Shown here: positions 42,701 to 50,417 of the stretch, one piece after another
Layout: each line of letters starts with the position of its first letter
Numbering within the stretch: position 1 is the first letter of the stretch
The notes under the pieces: model-generated
What the model was told of the DNA's origin: nothing
Seen by the model: the letters and a program-made list of their open reading frames with translations, nothing else
Databases searched by the model: none
Assembly (NCBI GenBank): GCA_020161935.1
Contig: JAIUNI010000014.1
Location: 95,995 to 159,994, forward strand
Length of the DNA stretch: 64,000 nt
Reading direction: 5' to 3'
Origin: Chloroflexota bacterium
GTDB lineage: Bacteria; Chloroflexota; Anaerolineae; Aggregatilineales; Phototrophicaceae
Position numbers and translations under genes: made by a program

Positions 42701-43553
42701 GGCAACCGCGACCAACACGGCAACGGATACGCCGACGAATACCGCCACGCCCACCGATACGGCCACCGCCACGGCGACTAACACGGCGACTAACACGGCG
42801 ACCGACACGAACACACCGACTGCCACCAACACGGCGACCGACACGAACACGCCAACCGCCACTAACACGCCCACCGATACGGCCACCGCCACGGCGACTA
42901 ACACGGCGACGGACACCCCGACGAATACGCCCACGCCCACCGATACCGCCACCGCGACCAGTACCCGCACGCCCACACCTACGCCGACACCGGTTCCGAC
43001 CCCCACACCGCAGTCCGGCACATTCACGCGGCAGGTAATCACGGCGGCGGATGACGTGAATCAGGAAGGCACGACCTTCCAAGCATCGCCGTCTAGCCCG
43101 TGGATCGGCACCGCCAGCTCGACCACCGCCAGTTACGCAGCTTTCCGCTTCACCAACGTGCAGATTCCGCGCGGCGCAGTCATCACCGCCGCCCGCTTGG
43201 AGTTCTACTCGCCCGCCAGCAGCCAGTGGTTGACCATCAATTTGCAGATCGCGGGGGATGCCGCCGACAACAGCGCGGCCTTCAGCGCCAGCGCCATGCC
43301 CTCGCAGCGCGTGTTGACCACGGCGCGGGTGGCGCACAGTTCAAACGTCAGTTGGGCAGCGAATACGTGGTACCCGTTTACCGATATGAGCGCGGTTGTG
43401 CGGGAAATCATCAACCGACCGAATTGGCAGCCCGGCAGCAGCCTGTCGATTATCTTGACCGGCACCGGCAGCGCATGGGGACGCAAGTTCATCTCGACCT
43501 ACGAACGCGGCGCGACCTTTGCCCCGCGCCTCGTCATCACCTATGGCGGGTAG
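39762..43553 (+). CDS. Secreted alpha/alpha-toroid protein flanked by two beta-sandwich domains (paralogue 2)
   Basis: 1263 residues from ATG 39762 (TTG 39759 precedes it). Order: signal peptide (1-24), beta-sandwich copy 1 (about 28-205), Thr/Pro linker (about 206-250), toroid domain (about 252-750), a Thr/Pro/Asp/Ala/Asn linker of about 330 residues (about 755-1085), and beta-sandwich copy 2 (about 1090-1263). The toroid is nearly identical to that of the gene just upstream, including both Cys-Cys pairs, but DUF4082 is absent and an extra sandwich has been added at the N-terminus. The two genes are therefore a tandem duplication with domain shuffling. The long linker would span the cell envelope or hold two binding modules apart. 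Substrate unknown. Confidence 0.75.
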   Translation: MSGFYRAILILCISLLVVLPASAQNPPATPQTQTITVRVTGAWDDANELNGTATNSSPTEWVGNGGSATTSYLGLRFTGVAIPPGSTINSADLQFYSSQSQWISIAAEVAGELSGTAQPFNVTLPSLRPFTTARVTHNTNVNWAANTWYTFAVVPTVVQEVINHGTWANGGNLALIIRGTGGTWGRKFLTAFDGSATNAPRLVITFTTGGVVPPTATRTPTLVGAPTATNSPTPTRTPTITPTPTRTNTPIPGGQVWNGHPVVVDANGQLLSWVSSAYPYDQVNKWAWNYIQNTVPNTSAGIKHYLSYCCYYEPAGGNTNWYHNPAGLYASFVDSLVMAYPYTGDSSLITTVKGMLDYQLANGTTPAGWLWGSMPYASAVNGQTVYQGDGTSIRDGANGIQPDKAAELGYAYLRFWQLTGSTTYRDAALNIANTLVARVRTGNASQSPWPFRVHAQTGAVLEEYTANMVAAVNLFDELIRLNLGDVSAYQTVRNQAWNWVLTYPMTNNNWNAYFEDIERNPSLTNKNQVTPMETARYILNHDDPATVDPQWQTHIPALLTWVKNTFGKGPYYSAQAIDEQTVCCSNFGLGSHTARWASINALWYERTGDIAYKNAATLAFNYATYFSDAQGRVKATFDGGSNWYTDGYADYIKHFMSGIGSIPEWSPATENHILRSSSVISSVTYAVGRVSYTTFDSASRDRLRLNFTPAQVTVNGLILPQRGDLNAAGWVYDAATGVLNLRHDTGTSIVISNVPLVTVTPTPTDTATPTPTNTATDTDTPTPTNTATDTNTPTATNTATDTPTPTNTATDTDTPTPTDTATDTETPTLTNTATDTNTPTDTDTPTATNTATDTPTNTSTPTDTATPTATNTPTDTPTPTNRPTDTDTPTATNTATDTPTNTPTATDTDTPTPTNTATDTETPTPTNRPTDTATATDTNTPTATNTATDTPTPTATPTPTATNTATDTPTNTATPIATNTATATNTATDTPTNTATPTDTATATATNTATNTATDTNTPTATNTATDTNTPTATNTPTDTATATATNTATDTPTNTPTPTDTATATSTRTPTPTPTPVPTPTPQSGTFTRQVITAADDVNQEGTTFQASPSSPWIGTASSTTASYAAFRFTNVQIPRGAVITAARLEFYSPASSQWLTINLQIAGDAADNSAAFSASAMPSQRVLTTARVAHSSNVSWAANTWYPFTDMSAVVREIINRPNWQPGSSLSIILTGTGSAWGRKFISTYERGATFAPRLVITYGG
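42030..43010 (+). repeat. Coding low-complexity repeat (Thr-Pro-Thr-Asp/Asn-Thr-Ala type)
   Basis: Nearly 1 kb of short words such as accaacacggcgaccgatac, acaccgaccaatacggcgac in irregular order within the gene at 39762-43553. The frame is kept. There is no fixed spacer, so this is not a CRISPR array. Related but much shorter Thr/Pro linkers occur in other secreted proteins of the window. Confidence 0.9.
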
Positions 43554-44128
43554 GGGAGGTTAAGGGCAGCACAACTCAAAGGTCGTCATTTGTAGGGGCG
43601 CACGGCTGTGCGCCCACCGACCACAAACATCACCGTTGCGTAGGGAAGAGGCTGAGACCCTCCCGTCGTGGGGTGGGGTCGAATTTACCCGCCACCACTT
43701 AATGTAGCCCTACCTACTCTGCGCCTTCTGTGTCTCTGTGGTGAAAATTGTCTCTGTATTTTCTTGGCGTTCTGTGCGAAGCCTCCTGTGGATGGCGACT
43801 TGGCGGTTAAAAATGAATTTGCTTTTCACTTGTAACTTGAAACTTAAAACTTGAAACTTAAAACTACGCTCGGCGACTTTTCGTTTTGTTATTCTTCTCT
43901 GTATTTTCTCTGCGTCTCTGCGGTTCAATCCGCTTTTGCATCTTCAGCGGCTGCACGGGAGCTTCCCGCCCGCCAATTCGGCGTTAAATGGGCGTATAAA
44001 TGTGCAAATTGTGTATAAACAAAAAGGCGAAACCGATTATTTCTCAAACCCTCGATGTCTTTGTGCCATTGAGCCTTTGTGTTAAAAAAACCTCTGCCTT
44101 TCTCTGTGCGCCCTTATAATCGGTTCAG
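43554..44128. repeat. Intergenic repeat block (palindromes, R1, fragments of 147-bp unit)
   Basis: gtaggggcgcacggctgtgc (about 43591-43610) is a palindromic copy. R1 words in minus orientation occur at about 43716-43800 and 43905-43935; the stretch 43820-43865 repeats aacttgaaacttaaaacttg. A 147-bp unit fragment (ctcaaaccctcgatgtcttt, gccattgagcctttgtgtta) lies at about 44043-44090. No gene was found. Confidence 0.8.
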
Positions 44129-46960
44129 TTACTCCCCCTCCAACTCCGCGATACGTTCCTTGACGTAATCCTCGGCATCGTCGCCGGCGATTTCAACGTG
44201 CTTCCGGTAGGCTTCCAGCGCCGCCTCTTTGCGTCCCGCGTTATAGAGCGCATCGCCCAGCGCGACATACTGCCATGAATCGTCCGGTTCGAGTTCAATC
44301 GCCCGTTGGAAGTCGCTAACTGCCTCATCGGTCTCGCCCAGCGCGGCGTAGATAAACCCGCGTTCGAGGTAGCCCCACGCCATCTCCGGTAGGCTGGTCA
44401 CTGTCCGGTTCAAATCTTCCAACGCCTGTTCCGATTGGCCTAAGCGGTTCAGCACCTTGCCCCGCAGCAGGTAGGTAATCGCGTTGCTGTCATCCTGCGT
44501 GAGGGCGTTGTTGGCATCCGCCAGCGCCGCTTCAAGGTCATAATCATCCCACGGCTGGTCGTTATCAACGGCCTCAAGGTAGGCTTCGATGCGGCCTTGC
44601 AGGGCATCCACATTCGCGGGGTCAACATCGAGGATGCGCTCGAAATCCTCCCGCGCTTCCTCGTAATCCCCTATATCTGTGTAAGCGTAACCCCGGTTGA
44701 GGTAAGCCTCGCCGGAGCCGTCGTAAATCTGGATCGAACGGGTGAAGTCGCTGATCGCCGCCTCCGTATCGCCGAGGTAGCGCTGCACCTTGCCCCGGTA
44801 CAACCATGTTTCCGAGTCATCCGGCGCGAGGTCAACCGCGCGTTCGGCATCTTCCAGCGCCATATCGAGGTCGTAATCCTCAAGCGATTCGCCATCGTCC
44901 AGCGCCGCCAGCAGCACCTGAACCGAACCCAAATAAGCCCGCGAGTTTTCCGGCGCGAGGTCTTTAGCCTTCAAGAAATCGGCAAGGGCGAGGTCATACT
45001 GATACTGCCAGCGGTAATTCGCCCCGCGCATAACATAAAAATCGGCGTTCTCCGGTTCCAGTTCAATCGCCTTATTCAGGTCATCGGTCGTGCTTTCGAG
45101 GTCGCCGAACCACGAGTTAGTCGTCGAGCGTTCGATGTACCAGCGCACGTTATCCGGCTCCAGCGCAATCGCTTTGTCATTGTCGGCAAGTGCGCTGTCG
45201 AACTCACCTAAGTTCCGGTAATTGTCGGCGCGAAGGGCATACAATTCCGCGCGGTTGGGTTCGAGTTTGAGCGCTTGGTTCAAGTCATCCGTCGAGGCGA
45301 AGTAATTCCCCTGCTGGCGGTAAGCATCCGACCGCTGGATATAGGTGTCGATCTCATCCGGCGCGTAAACCACCGCGTAGGTGTAATCGGTGATCGCCTC
45401 ATCCACGTTCCCCGCCTGCATCTGGGCTTGCCCGCGCAGCAGGTACAGGTTGCCGTCCTCCGGTGCGCGGTCAATCGCCGCTGTGACCTGTTGAATGGCG
45501 CTTTCAGGGTCGCCGTTGGAAAGCAGCAGCGCCACTTCGGTCGGCAGAGCGCTGGATGATTCGGTCGCTGTCGCGCTGGGGACGACTACTGTATTGGTCG
45601 GAACCACGACGGTATTTGTTGGAACGACAACCGTATTCGTCGGGATGACGACTGTGTTGGTGGGGATCACCACCTGCGTCTGCGTCGGGATAATGGCTTC
45701 CGTCTGAGTCGGGATGATCGCCTCGGTCTGCGTCGGGATAATGGCTTCCGTCTGGGTGGGGATAATCGCCACAGTTTGGGTCGGGATGATCGCTTCCGTT
45801 TGAGTCGGAATGATGGCCTCAGTTGGGATGACCGCCACTTCCACCGTGTTCGTCGGGATCATCACCGTTTCACTGGGGACAACCGCCGCTAGGGTGATCT
45901 CCGCCGGGGTAGGGGTAGCTGCCGTCTCGGATGGCCGCCCCGCCAGCAGCGCGATACCGCCGATGACCGCCGCGCCCACCACAATCGCGCCACCCACCAC
46001 GACCGGCGACACGCGCGAGCCGGTCGTTGGTGCTTTGGGCTGTACCATCGTGCGCTCGCTGTCCATCGCGGCGGCGGTCGGTGCGCTCAAGGGTGGGATG
46101 ACTGTCGGCGCGGCCTGTGCCGGTCGGGTCGTGGGAACCGGTTCGCGGACGGCCTGTGCGAACGCCCGTGCCAGCGCCTCGCACGAGGGATAGCGGTCTT
46201 CAGGGTTACGGGCGAGCGCTTTGAGGATCACCGCTTCGGCGGTTTCCGGTAAATCCGGTCGCAGCGTGGTCGGGATCGGCAGTTCGCTCCCGTTAATCTG
46301 CATGATGATGACCGCCAGCGGCGTTTCCGCTTGGAATGGCACACGCCCGGTTACCATCTCGTAGAGCATCACCCCCAGCGAATACTGGTCAGACGCGGGC
46401 GACAGGTCTTTACGCCCCTGACACTGCTCAGGACTCATGTACTGCGGCGTGCCGAGGATCGAGTCGCCGGTCAGGTCGAGCGTGCCTTCCACCATCCGCG
46501 CGATGCCGAAGTCCGTCAGGTAGGCGTTCGCGTCTTTGTCGATCAGCACGTTGCTCGGCTTGATGTCGCGGTGTAAAACCCCGTTCGCGTGGGCGTGGTC
46601 AAGTGCGCTGGCGATCTGGCTCAGTAATCGCGCGGCTTCGTCCAGCGGCATCTGCCCCTTTTGCTTGATATGGTTGCTCAGGGTTCCGGCGGGCAGGTAG
46701 CGCATCGCGAGGTAAGCCACACCGTCATCCTCGCCGTACGCGAACAGCGGCAGAATGTGCAGGTGTTCCAGCTTGGCGATGGCCTTGGCCTCGCGCCGGA
46801 AGCGTTCGACAAACTGCGGGTCTTTTGAATACTGCTCCGGCAGTGTTTTGAGGGCGACGTAGCGGTCGGTGCTGGCATCATAGGCTTTATACACGGTCGC
46901 CATGCCGCCCATACCGACTTGCTCAACAATCCTGTATCCACCAAGTATGCGTCCAATCAT
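44129..46960 (-). CDS. Ser/Thr protein kinase with transmembrane segment and TPR domain
   Basis: 943 residues from ATG 46960, preferred because aagga lies 9-13 nt upstream; ATG 47002 is in frame but lacks one. Kinase domain about 5-265: GMGGMATVYKAYD (P-loop), VALK (Lys38), HRDIKPSN (Asp132), DFG (150-152) and GTPQYMSPEQ, all complete, so it should be active. A membrane segment (VVVGGAIVVGAAVIGGIALL, about 335-355) leads to an outer stalk of IIPTQTEA and VVIPTNT hexa/octapeptide repeats (about 385-455). The C-terminal half (about 470-940) is a chain of about 13 TPRs (DPESAIQQVTAAIDRAPEDG and similar). The topology puts the TPRs outside if the single membrane segment is real, which makes this a sensor-type kinase. 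The substrate is unknown and no phosphatase gene is adjacent. Confidence 0.85.
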   Translation of the reverse strand: MIGRILGGYRIVEQVGMGGMATVYKAYDASTDRYVALKTLPEQYSKDPQFVERFRREAKAIAKLEHLHILPLFAYGEDDGVAYLAMRYLPAGTLSNHIKQKGQMPLDEAARLLSQIASALDHAHANGVLHRDIKPSNVLIDKDANAYLTDFGIARMVEGTLDLTGDSILGTPQYMSPEQCQGRKDLSPASDQYSLGVMLYEMVTGRVPFQAETPLAVIIMQINGSELPIPTTLRPDLPETAEAVILKALARNPEDRYPSCEALARAFAQAVREPVPTTRPAQAAPTVIPPLSAPTAAAMDSERTMVQPKAPTTGSRVSPVVVGGAIVVGAAVIGGIALLAGRPSETAATPTPAEITLAAVVPSETVMIPTNTVEVAVIPTEAIIPTQTEAIIPTQTVAIIPTQTEAIIPTQTEAIIPTQTEAIIPTQTQVVIPTNTVVIPTNTVVVPTNTVVVPTNTVVVPSATATESSSALPTEVALLLSNGDPESAIQQVTAAIDRAPEDGNLYLLRGQAQMQAGNVDEAITDYTYAVVYAPDEIDTYIQRSDAYRQQGNYFASTDDLNQALKLEPNRAELYALRADNYRNLGEFDSALADNDKAIALEPDNVRWYIERSTTNSWFGDLESTTDDLNKAIELEPENADFYVMRGANYRWQYQYDLALADFLKAKDLAPENSRAYLGSVQVLLAALDDGESLEDYDLDMALEDAERAVDLAPDDSETWLYRGKVQRYLGDTEAAISDFTRSIQIYDGSGEAYLNRGYAYTDIGDYEEAREDFERILDVDPANVDALQGRIEAYLEAVDNDQPWDDYDLEAALADANNALTQDDSNAITYLLRGKVLNRLGQSEQALEDLNRTVTSLPEMAWGYLERGFIYAALGETDEAVSDFQRAIELEPDDSWQYVALGDALYNAGRKEAALEAYRKHVEIAGDDAEDYVKERIAELEGE

Positions 46961-47178
46961 CGGATGTGTCCTTGCAGTAGAGTCGTTGTAACCATCAATC
47001 ATACTCAATATTGAAGCGAAAGTGCATCAATCCCACCTTTATGCTTGAGAATTGCGTATAGTCACACCCATCTCCCCGCTGCTTGGGTTCTTATTTGCCA
47101 ATAACCCACGCAAAGACGATACTCAATTCATCAAGCCGAATGCCATACCGCCCATCCAAATACCCAAAGGATAAAGCC

Positions 47179-48183
47179 ATGCAGTACACCAAACTCGGAC
47201 GTTCCAACATGACCGTCAGCAGGATTTGCCTCGGAACGATGCACTTTGGAACCCGCACACCGGATGACGAAGCCTACAAAATCATGGACAAAGCGCTCGA
47301 CATAGGCATCAACTTTTTCGACACCGCCAACGTCTATGGGCGCGATGTGTACTGCGGTCGCACCGAGGAACTCATCGGCAACTGGTTCCAGCAGGGGAAC
47401 GGTCGCCGCGATAAAACCGTCCTCGCCACCAAAGTCTACGGCGCGATGCTGCCCTCACCACCGCCCAACGAGGAAGGCGGTCTTTCGGCCTACAAGGTAC
47501 GCAAACACGCCGCCGATTCGCTCAAGCGCCTGCAAACCGACCACATCGACCTCTATCAGGTGCATCACATCGACGAGCGCATCAGCCTCGAAGAATTTTG
47601 GACGACCTTCGACCGTCTCATCAATAACGGCGATGTCCTCTACATGGGGACGAGCAACTATTCCGGTTGGGGGCTGGCGAAGTACCAGATGGATGCGTGG
47701 CAGAAGGGTATGGTCGGCTTTGTCTCCGAGCAAGCACAGTACAACCTCCTCAGCCGCTACCCCGAACTCGAAGTGTTCCCCGCCGCCCGTGACTTCGGCA
47801 TCAGCATTATCCCCTATATGCCGCTTGGGGGTGGCCTGCTCACGGGCAAGCGCAAAGCCGATGCCGGTTCCCGCACGGCGCAGGTCGAAAAAGAATACGC
47901 GATGGATTTGACCACCAGTAACCAGTTGGAAGCCTTCTCCGCCCTGTGCCGCGAGATTGGCGAGACCGAATCGGTGGTCGCGATTGCGTGGGTGCTGGCG
48001 AACCCTGCCGTCGCCTCGGCTATCGTCGGGCCGCGCACGGTCGGGCATCTGGATGGGTTGGATCGCGCCGCCGAGCTTCAACTGGAGCCGGAACACATCC
48101 AACGCCTGAACGCCATCTTCGACATCAACAAGGGTCGCCAGCTTAAGCCGGATGTGCCTGCACCGCAAGCCTTTGCGTGGTAA
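47179..48183 (+). CDS. Aldo/keto reductase
   Basis: 334 residues from ATG 47179, 7 nt after aaagga; the frame continues upstream to 47083 without protein character. Family landmarks: GTMHFGTRTPDDEAYKIMDK, INFFDTANVYG (catalytic Asp and Tyr), TKVYGAML (Lys), DLYQVHHID (His), YMGTSNYSGWGLAKYQ, EQAQYNLLSRYPELEVFP, and the NADP(H)-binding IVGPRTVGHLDG. It belongs to the YghZ/potassium-channel beta subunit-like branch. It reduces a carbonyl with NADPH; substrate unknown. The stop is 6 nt before the start of the next gene, so they are likely co-transcribed. Confidence 0.85.
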   Translation: MQYTKLGRSNMTVSRICLGTMHFGTRTPDDEAYKIMDKALDIGINFFDTANVYGRDVYCGRTEELIGNWFQQGNGRRDKTVLATKVYGAMLPSPPPNEEGGLSAYKVRKHAADSLKRLQTDHIDLYQVHHIDERISLEEFWTTFDRLINNGDVLYMGTSNYSGWGLAKYQMDAWQKGMVGFVSEQAQYNLLSRYPELEVFPAARDFGISIIPYMPLGGGLLTGKRKADAGSRTAQVEKEYAMDLTTSNQLEAFSALCREIGETESVVAIAWVLANPAVASAIVGPRTVGHLDGLDRAAELQLEPEHIQRLNAIFDINKGRQLKPDVPAPQAFAW

Positions 48184-48189
48184 CCCGTC

Positions 48190-49278
48190 ATGCTAGACAT
48201 CGCCACCCACCGCTTGCACAGCCAAAAGTTGGTCAACACCACCTTAACCGACCCCACCGCCGCCGTCGAGTGGCTGGGTGCTGTCCAATCACAGGATTAC
48301 ATGGGGGCGAAGTGGGCGCTGGCGCAGCGCACCACCGGCCTGAAGGATGATGAGGTCGAGCAGGCGTTCAACGATGGCTACATCCTCCGCACCCACGTCC
48401 TCCGTCCGACGTGGCACTTCCTCACACCGGGGGACATCCGCTGGATACTGGCGCTCACCGCGCCGCATGTTCATCAGATGAACGGCACCTACTACCGCAA
48501 GTTCGCGATTGATGAGACCGTCATTAGCCGCAGTCGCGACGTATTCACGAAGGCGTTACAGGGTCAGAATTATCAAACGCGCGAGCAGCTTGCCACGCTG
48601 CTGGATGGGGCAGGGATACCAGCGGACGGTTTGCGGCTGGCCTATATCATGATGCACGCCGAGTTAGAGGGTTTGATTTGCAGCGGCCCGCGCGCCGGTA
48701 AACAGTTCACCTACGCCTTGCTGGACGAGCGTGTACCCGCCGCGCCACCGGTCACGCTTGACGAAGCATTGGCGACGCTGACTTATCGCTACTTCGCCAG
48801 CCACGGCCCCGCCACTGTCAAAGATTACGGGCTGTGGTCACTCTTGACCATGAAACACATCAAACACGGGCTGCACCTGCTCGGCGACCGCCTGAACCAT
48901 GAAGCCTTCAACGGGCAGAATTATTACTTCGTCGGGGATATTCCCACCCCCGACAGCCACCATCCCGTGACCGCCTACCTGCTGCCCAACTACGACGAAG
49001 CGATGGGCCGCTCTGCCGACCCTAGTCCCGTCATTGACCCGCGTTTCGCCCAATTATGGGACCCGAAACGGGGTGTTTTGGCGCACTATCTGGTCATCGA
49101 CGGTCGCATCGTCGGCTCGTGGCAGCGGGTCTTCAAGCGTGATACGGTCGTCATCCAGCTTAAGCCCTTTGTCGCCCTCACCGACGAGCAAACGTCCGCC
49201 GTTGAAGCCGCTTGCCAGCGTTACGGCACCTTCCTCGGCCTCACACCCGTACCCGAATGGCTGCCACCGGTTCTCTAG
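48190..49278 (+). CDS. AlkZ-like winged-helix DNA-binding protein (HTH_42 family)
   Basis: 362 residues from ATG 48190. The N-terminal region contains WLGAVQSQDYMGAKWALAQR, the family's signature with a Q-x-Q motif (here QSQD) that in AlkZ-type DNA glycosylases carries the catalytic Gln pair. Further landmarks: LRPTWHFLTPGDIRWILALT, three winged-helix repeats (for example LTYRYFASHGPATVKDYGLW), AYLLPNYDEAMGRS and VIDGRIVGSWQRV. The family ranges from interstrand-crosslink-unhooking glycosylases to uncharacterised proteins; whether this one is a repair enzyme is open. Its stop codon overlaps the stop of the convergent SDR gene in a CTAG. Confidence 0.8.
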   Translation: MLDIATHRLHSQKLVNTTLTDPTAAVEWLGAVQSQDYMGAKWALAQRTTGLKDDEVEQAFNDGYILRTHVLRPTWHFLTPGDIRWILALTAPHVHQMNGTYYRKFAIDETVISRSRDVFTKALQGQNYQTREQLATLLDGAGIPADGLRLAYIMMHAELEGLICSGPRAGKQFTYALLDERVPAAPPVTLDEALATLTYRYFASHGPATVKDYGLWSLLTMKHIKHGLHLLGDRLNHEAFNGQNYYFVGDIPTPDSHHPVTAYLLPNYDEAMGRSADPSPVIDPRFAQLWDPKRGVLAHYLVIDGRIVGSWQRVFKRDTVVIQLKPFVALTDEQTSAVEAACQRYGTFLGLTPVPEWLPPVL

Positions 49279-50258
49279 CGCCGCGCGAAGAACACCCCCA
49301 CCAGCGCCCCGACCAGCACAGCCGGGACGAACGCCTTGCGAACGGTTGGGGTCGCTTTCACCATATGGTCGAAGTCGCCGGATATGCGTCCCGTTTCCGG
49401 TATCGTGTTGAACAGCGTACTCGCGCCGTTATCCGGCTTATCCGATTTTTGGGCGTGGAACATCGCCCCACCGACCGTCATCATCTGATCGGTCAGGGTT
49501 GGCGCAGCCCGTTTCATCAGTTGCAGCAGCTTGCCACCCCCGCCGACTGTCACATCGCGCTGTGGGTGCTGCGCCGCGTAGACAATCGCCTCCGCCACCA
49601 GTTCCGGCTCGTAGACCGGGCCAACCGGACGTGGGATAACCCCCAGCTTCGACAGCGCGTGGTTAAAGAACGGTGTGTTGATGGCGGACGGCATAATCAG
49701 CGTCACGTCGATACCACTGTTGGCGTGTTCCAGTTCCATCCGCAGCACTTCGGTATAACCTTTGACGGCGTGCTTGGTTGCGGCATAAGCTGAGTTATAG
49801 GGTACGGAAATATCCGCCTCGACGGAGGCCACATTGATGATCGTCCCGCGATGCTGGGCTTGCATGTAGGGCAGGGCAGCCTTCACGCCATGCACCACGC
49901 CCATGAAATTCGTCTGGATGATTTGGTGCATTTCTTCAAGCGAGGTCTCGGCGGCGGTGGCATAGATTCCCACGCCTGCGTCGTTCACCCATGTGTCGAT
50001 GCATCCGAATGCGTTCACCGTTTGCTCGGCAAGGCGCTGCACCTGTTCCCAGTCACCCACATCGGTTGGCACGACCAGCACTTCGGCCTGTGTGCCGAGA
50101 TCGCGGATGCTGTCGGCGACTTCTTCCAGCGCCACCACGTTGCGGGCGGCGAGGACAACCTTCGCGTGGTGCTGTGCGAAACGCAGCGCGGTCGCCCGGC
50201 CAATCCCCGACGACGCGCCGGTAATGACCACCACTTGAGCATTCAGTACGGTTGTCAT
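49275..50258 (-). CDS. Short-chain dehydrogenase/reductase with C-terminal hydrophobic tail
   Basis: 327 residues from ATG 50258, 5 nt after ggagggtga. Rossmann signature VVITGASSGIGRATALRFA (about 9-27), NDAGVG (about 88-93), catalytic Ser in INVASVEADI (about 138-147), and YNSAYAATKHAVKG with Tyr and Lys (about 151-164). The C-terminus has an extra part (about 265-327) ending in a hydrophobic VPAVLVGALVGVFFARR, probably a membrane anchor. Substrate unknown; NAD(P)-dependent oxidoreductase. Confidence 0.85.
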   Translation of the reverse strand: MTTVLNAQVVVITGASSGIGRATALRFAQHHAKVVLAARNVVALEEVADSIRDLGTQAEVLVVPTDVGDWEQVQRLAEQTVNAFGCIDTWVNDAGVGIYATAAETSLEEMHQIIQTNFMGVVHGVKAALPYMQAQHRGTIINVASVEADISVPYNSAYAATKHAVKGYTEVLRMELEHANSGIDVTLIMPSAINTPFFNHALSKLGVIPRPVGPVYEPELVAEAIVYAAQHPQRDVTVGGGGKLLQLMKRAAPTLTDQMMTVGGAMFHAQKSDKPDNGASTLFNTIPETGRISGDFDHMVKATPTVRKAFVPAVLVGALVGVFFARR

Positions 50259-50417
50259 ATGTTCACCCTCCAATTAACGGACATGCAAAAACCTTCTTAC
50301 ATGGGCAAGAGGGTTCTTGTTGATGTCTGTAAGTATAGGGTTCGCGCCGTCACAGCCTATAGGCCAGTGGCTTTAATCTTGCAGGGATAGGTGGCTACCC
50401 GCTGTGCCTATCCCCCC

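Noticed and set aside
42030..43010. CRISPR-like or minisatellite array
   Set aside because: It is an in-frame Thr/Pro-rich coding region without regular period or spacers.
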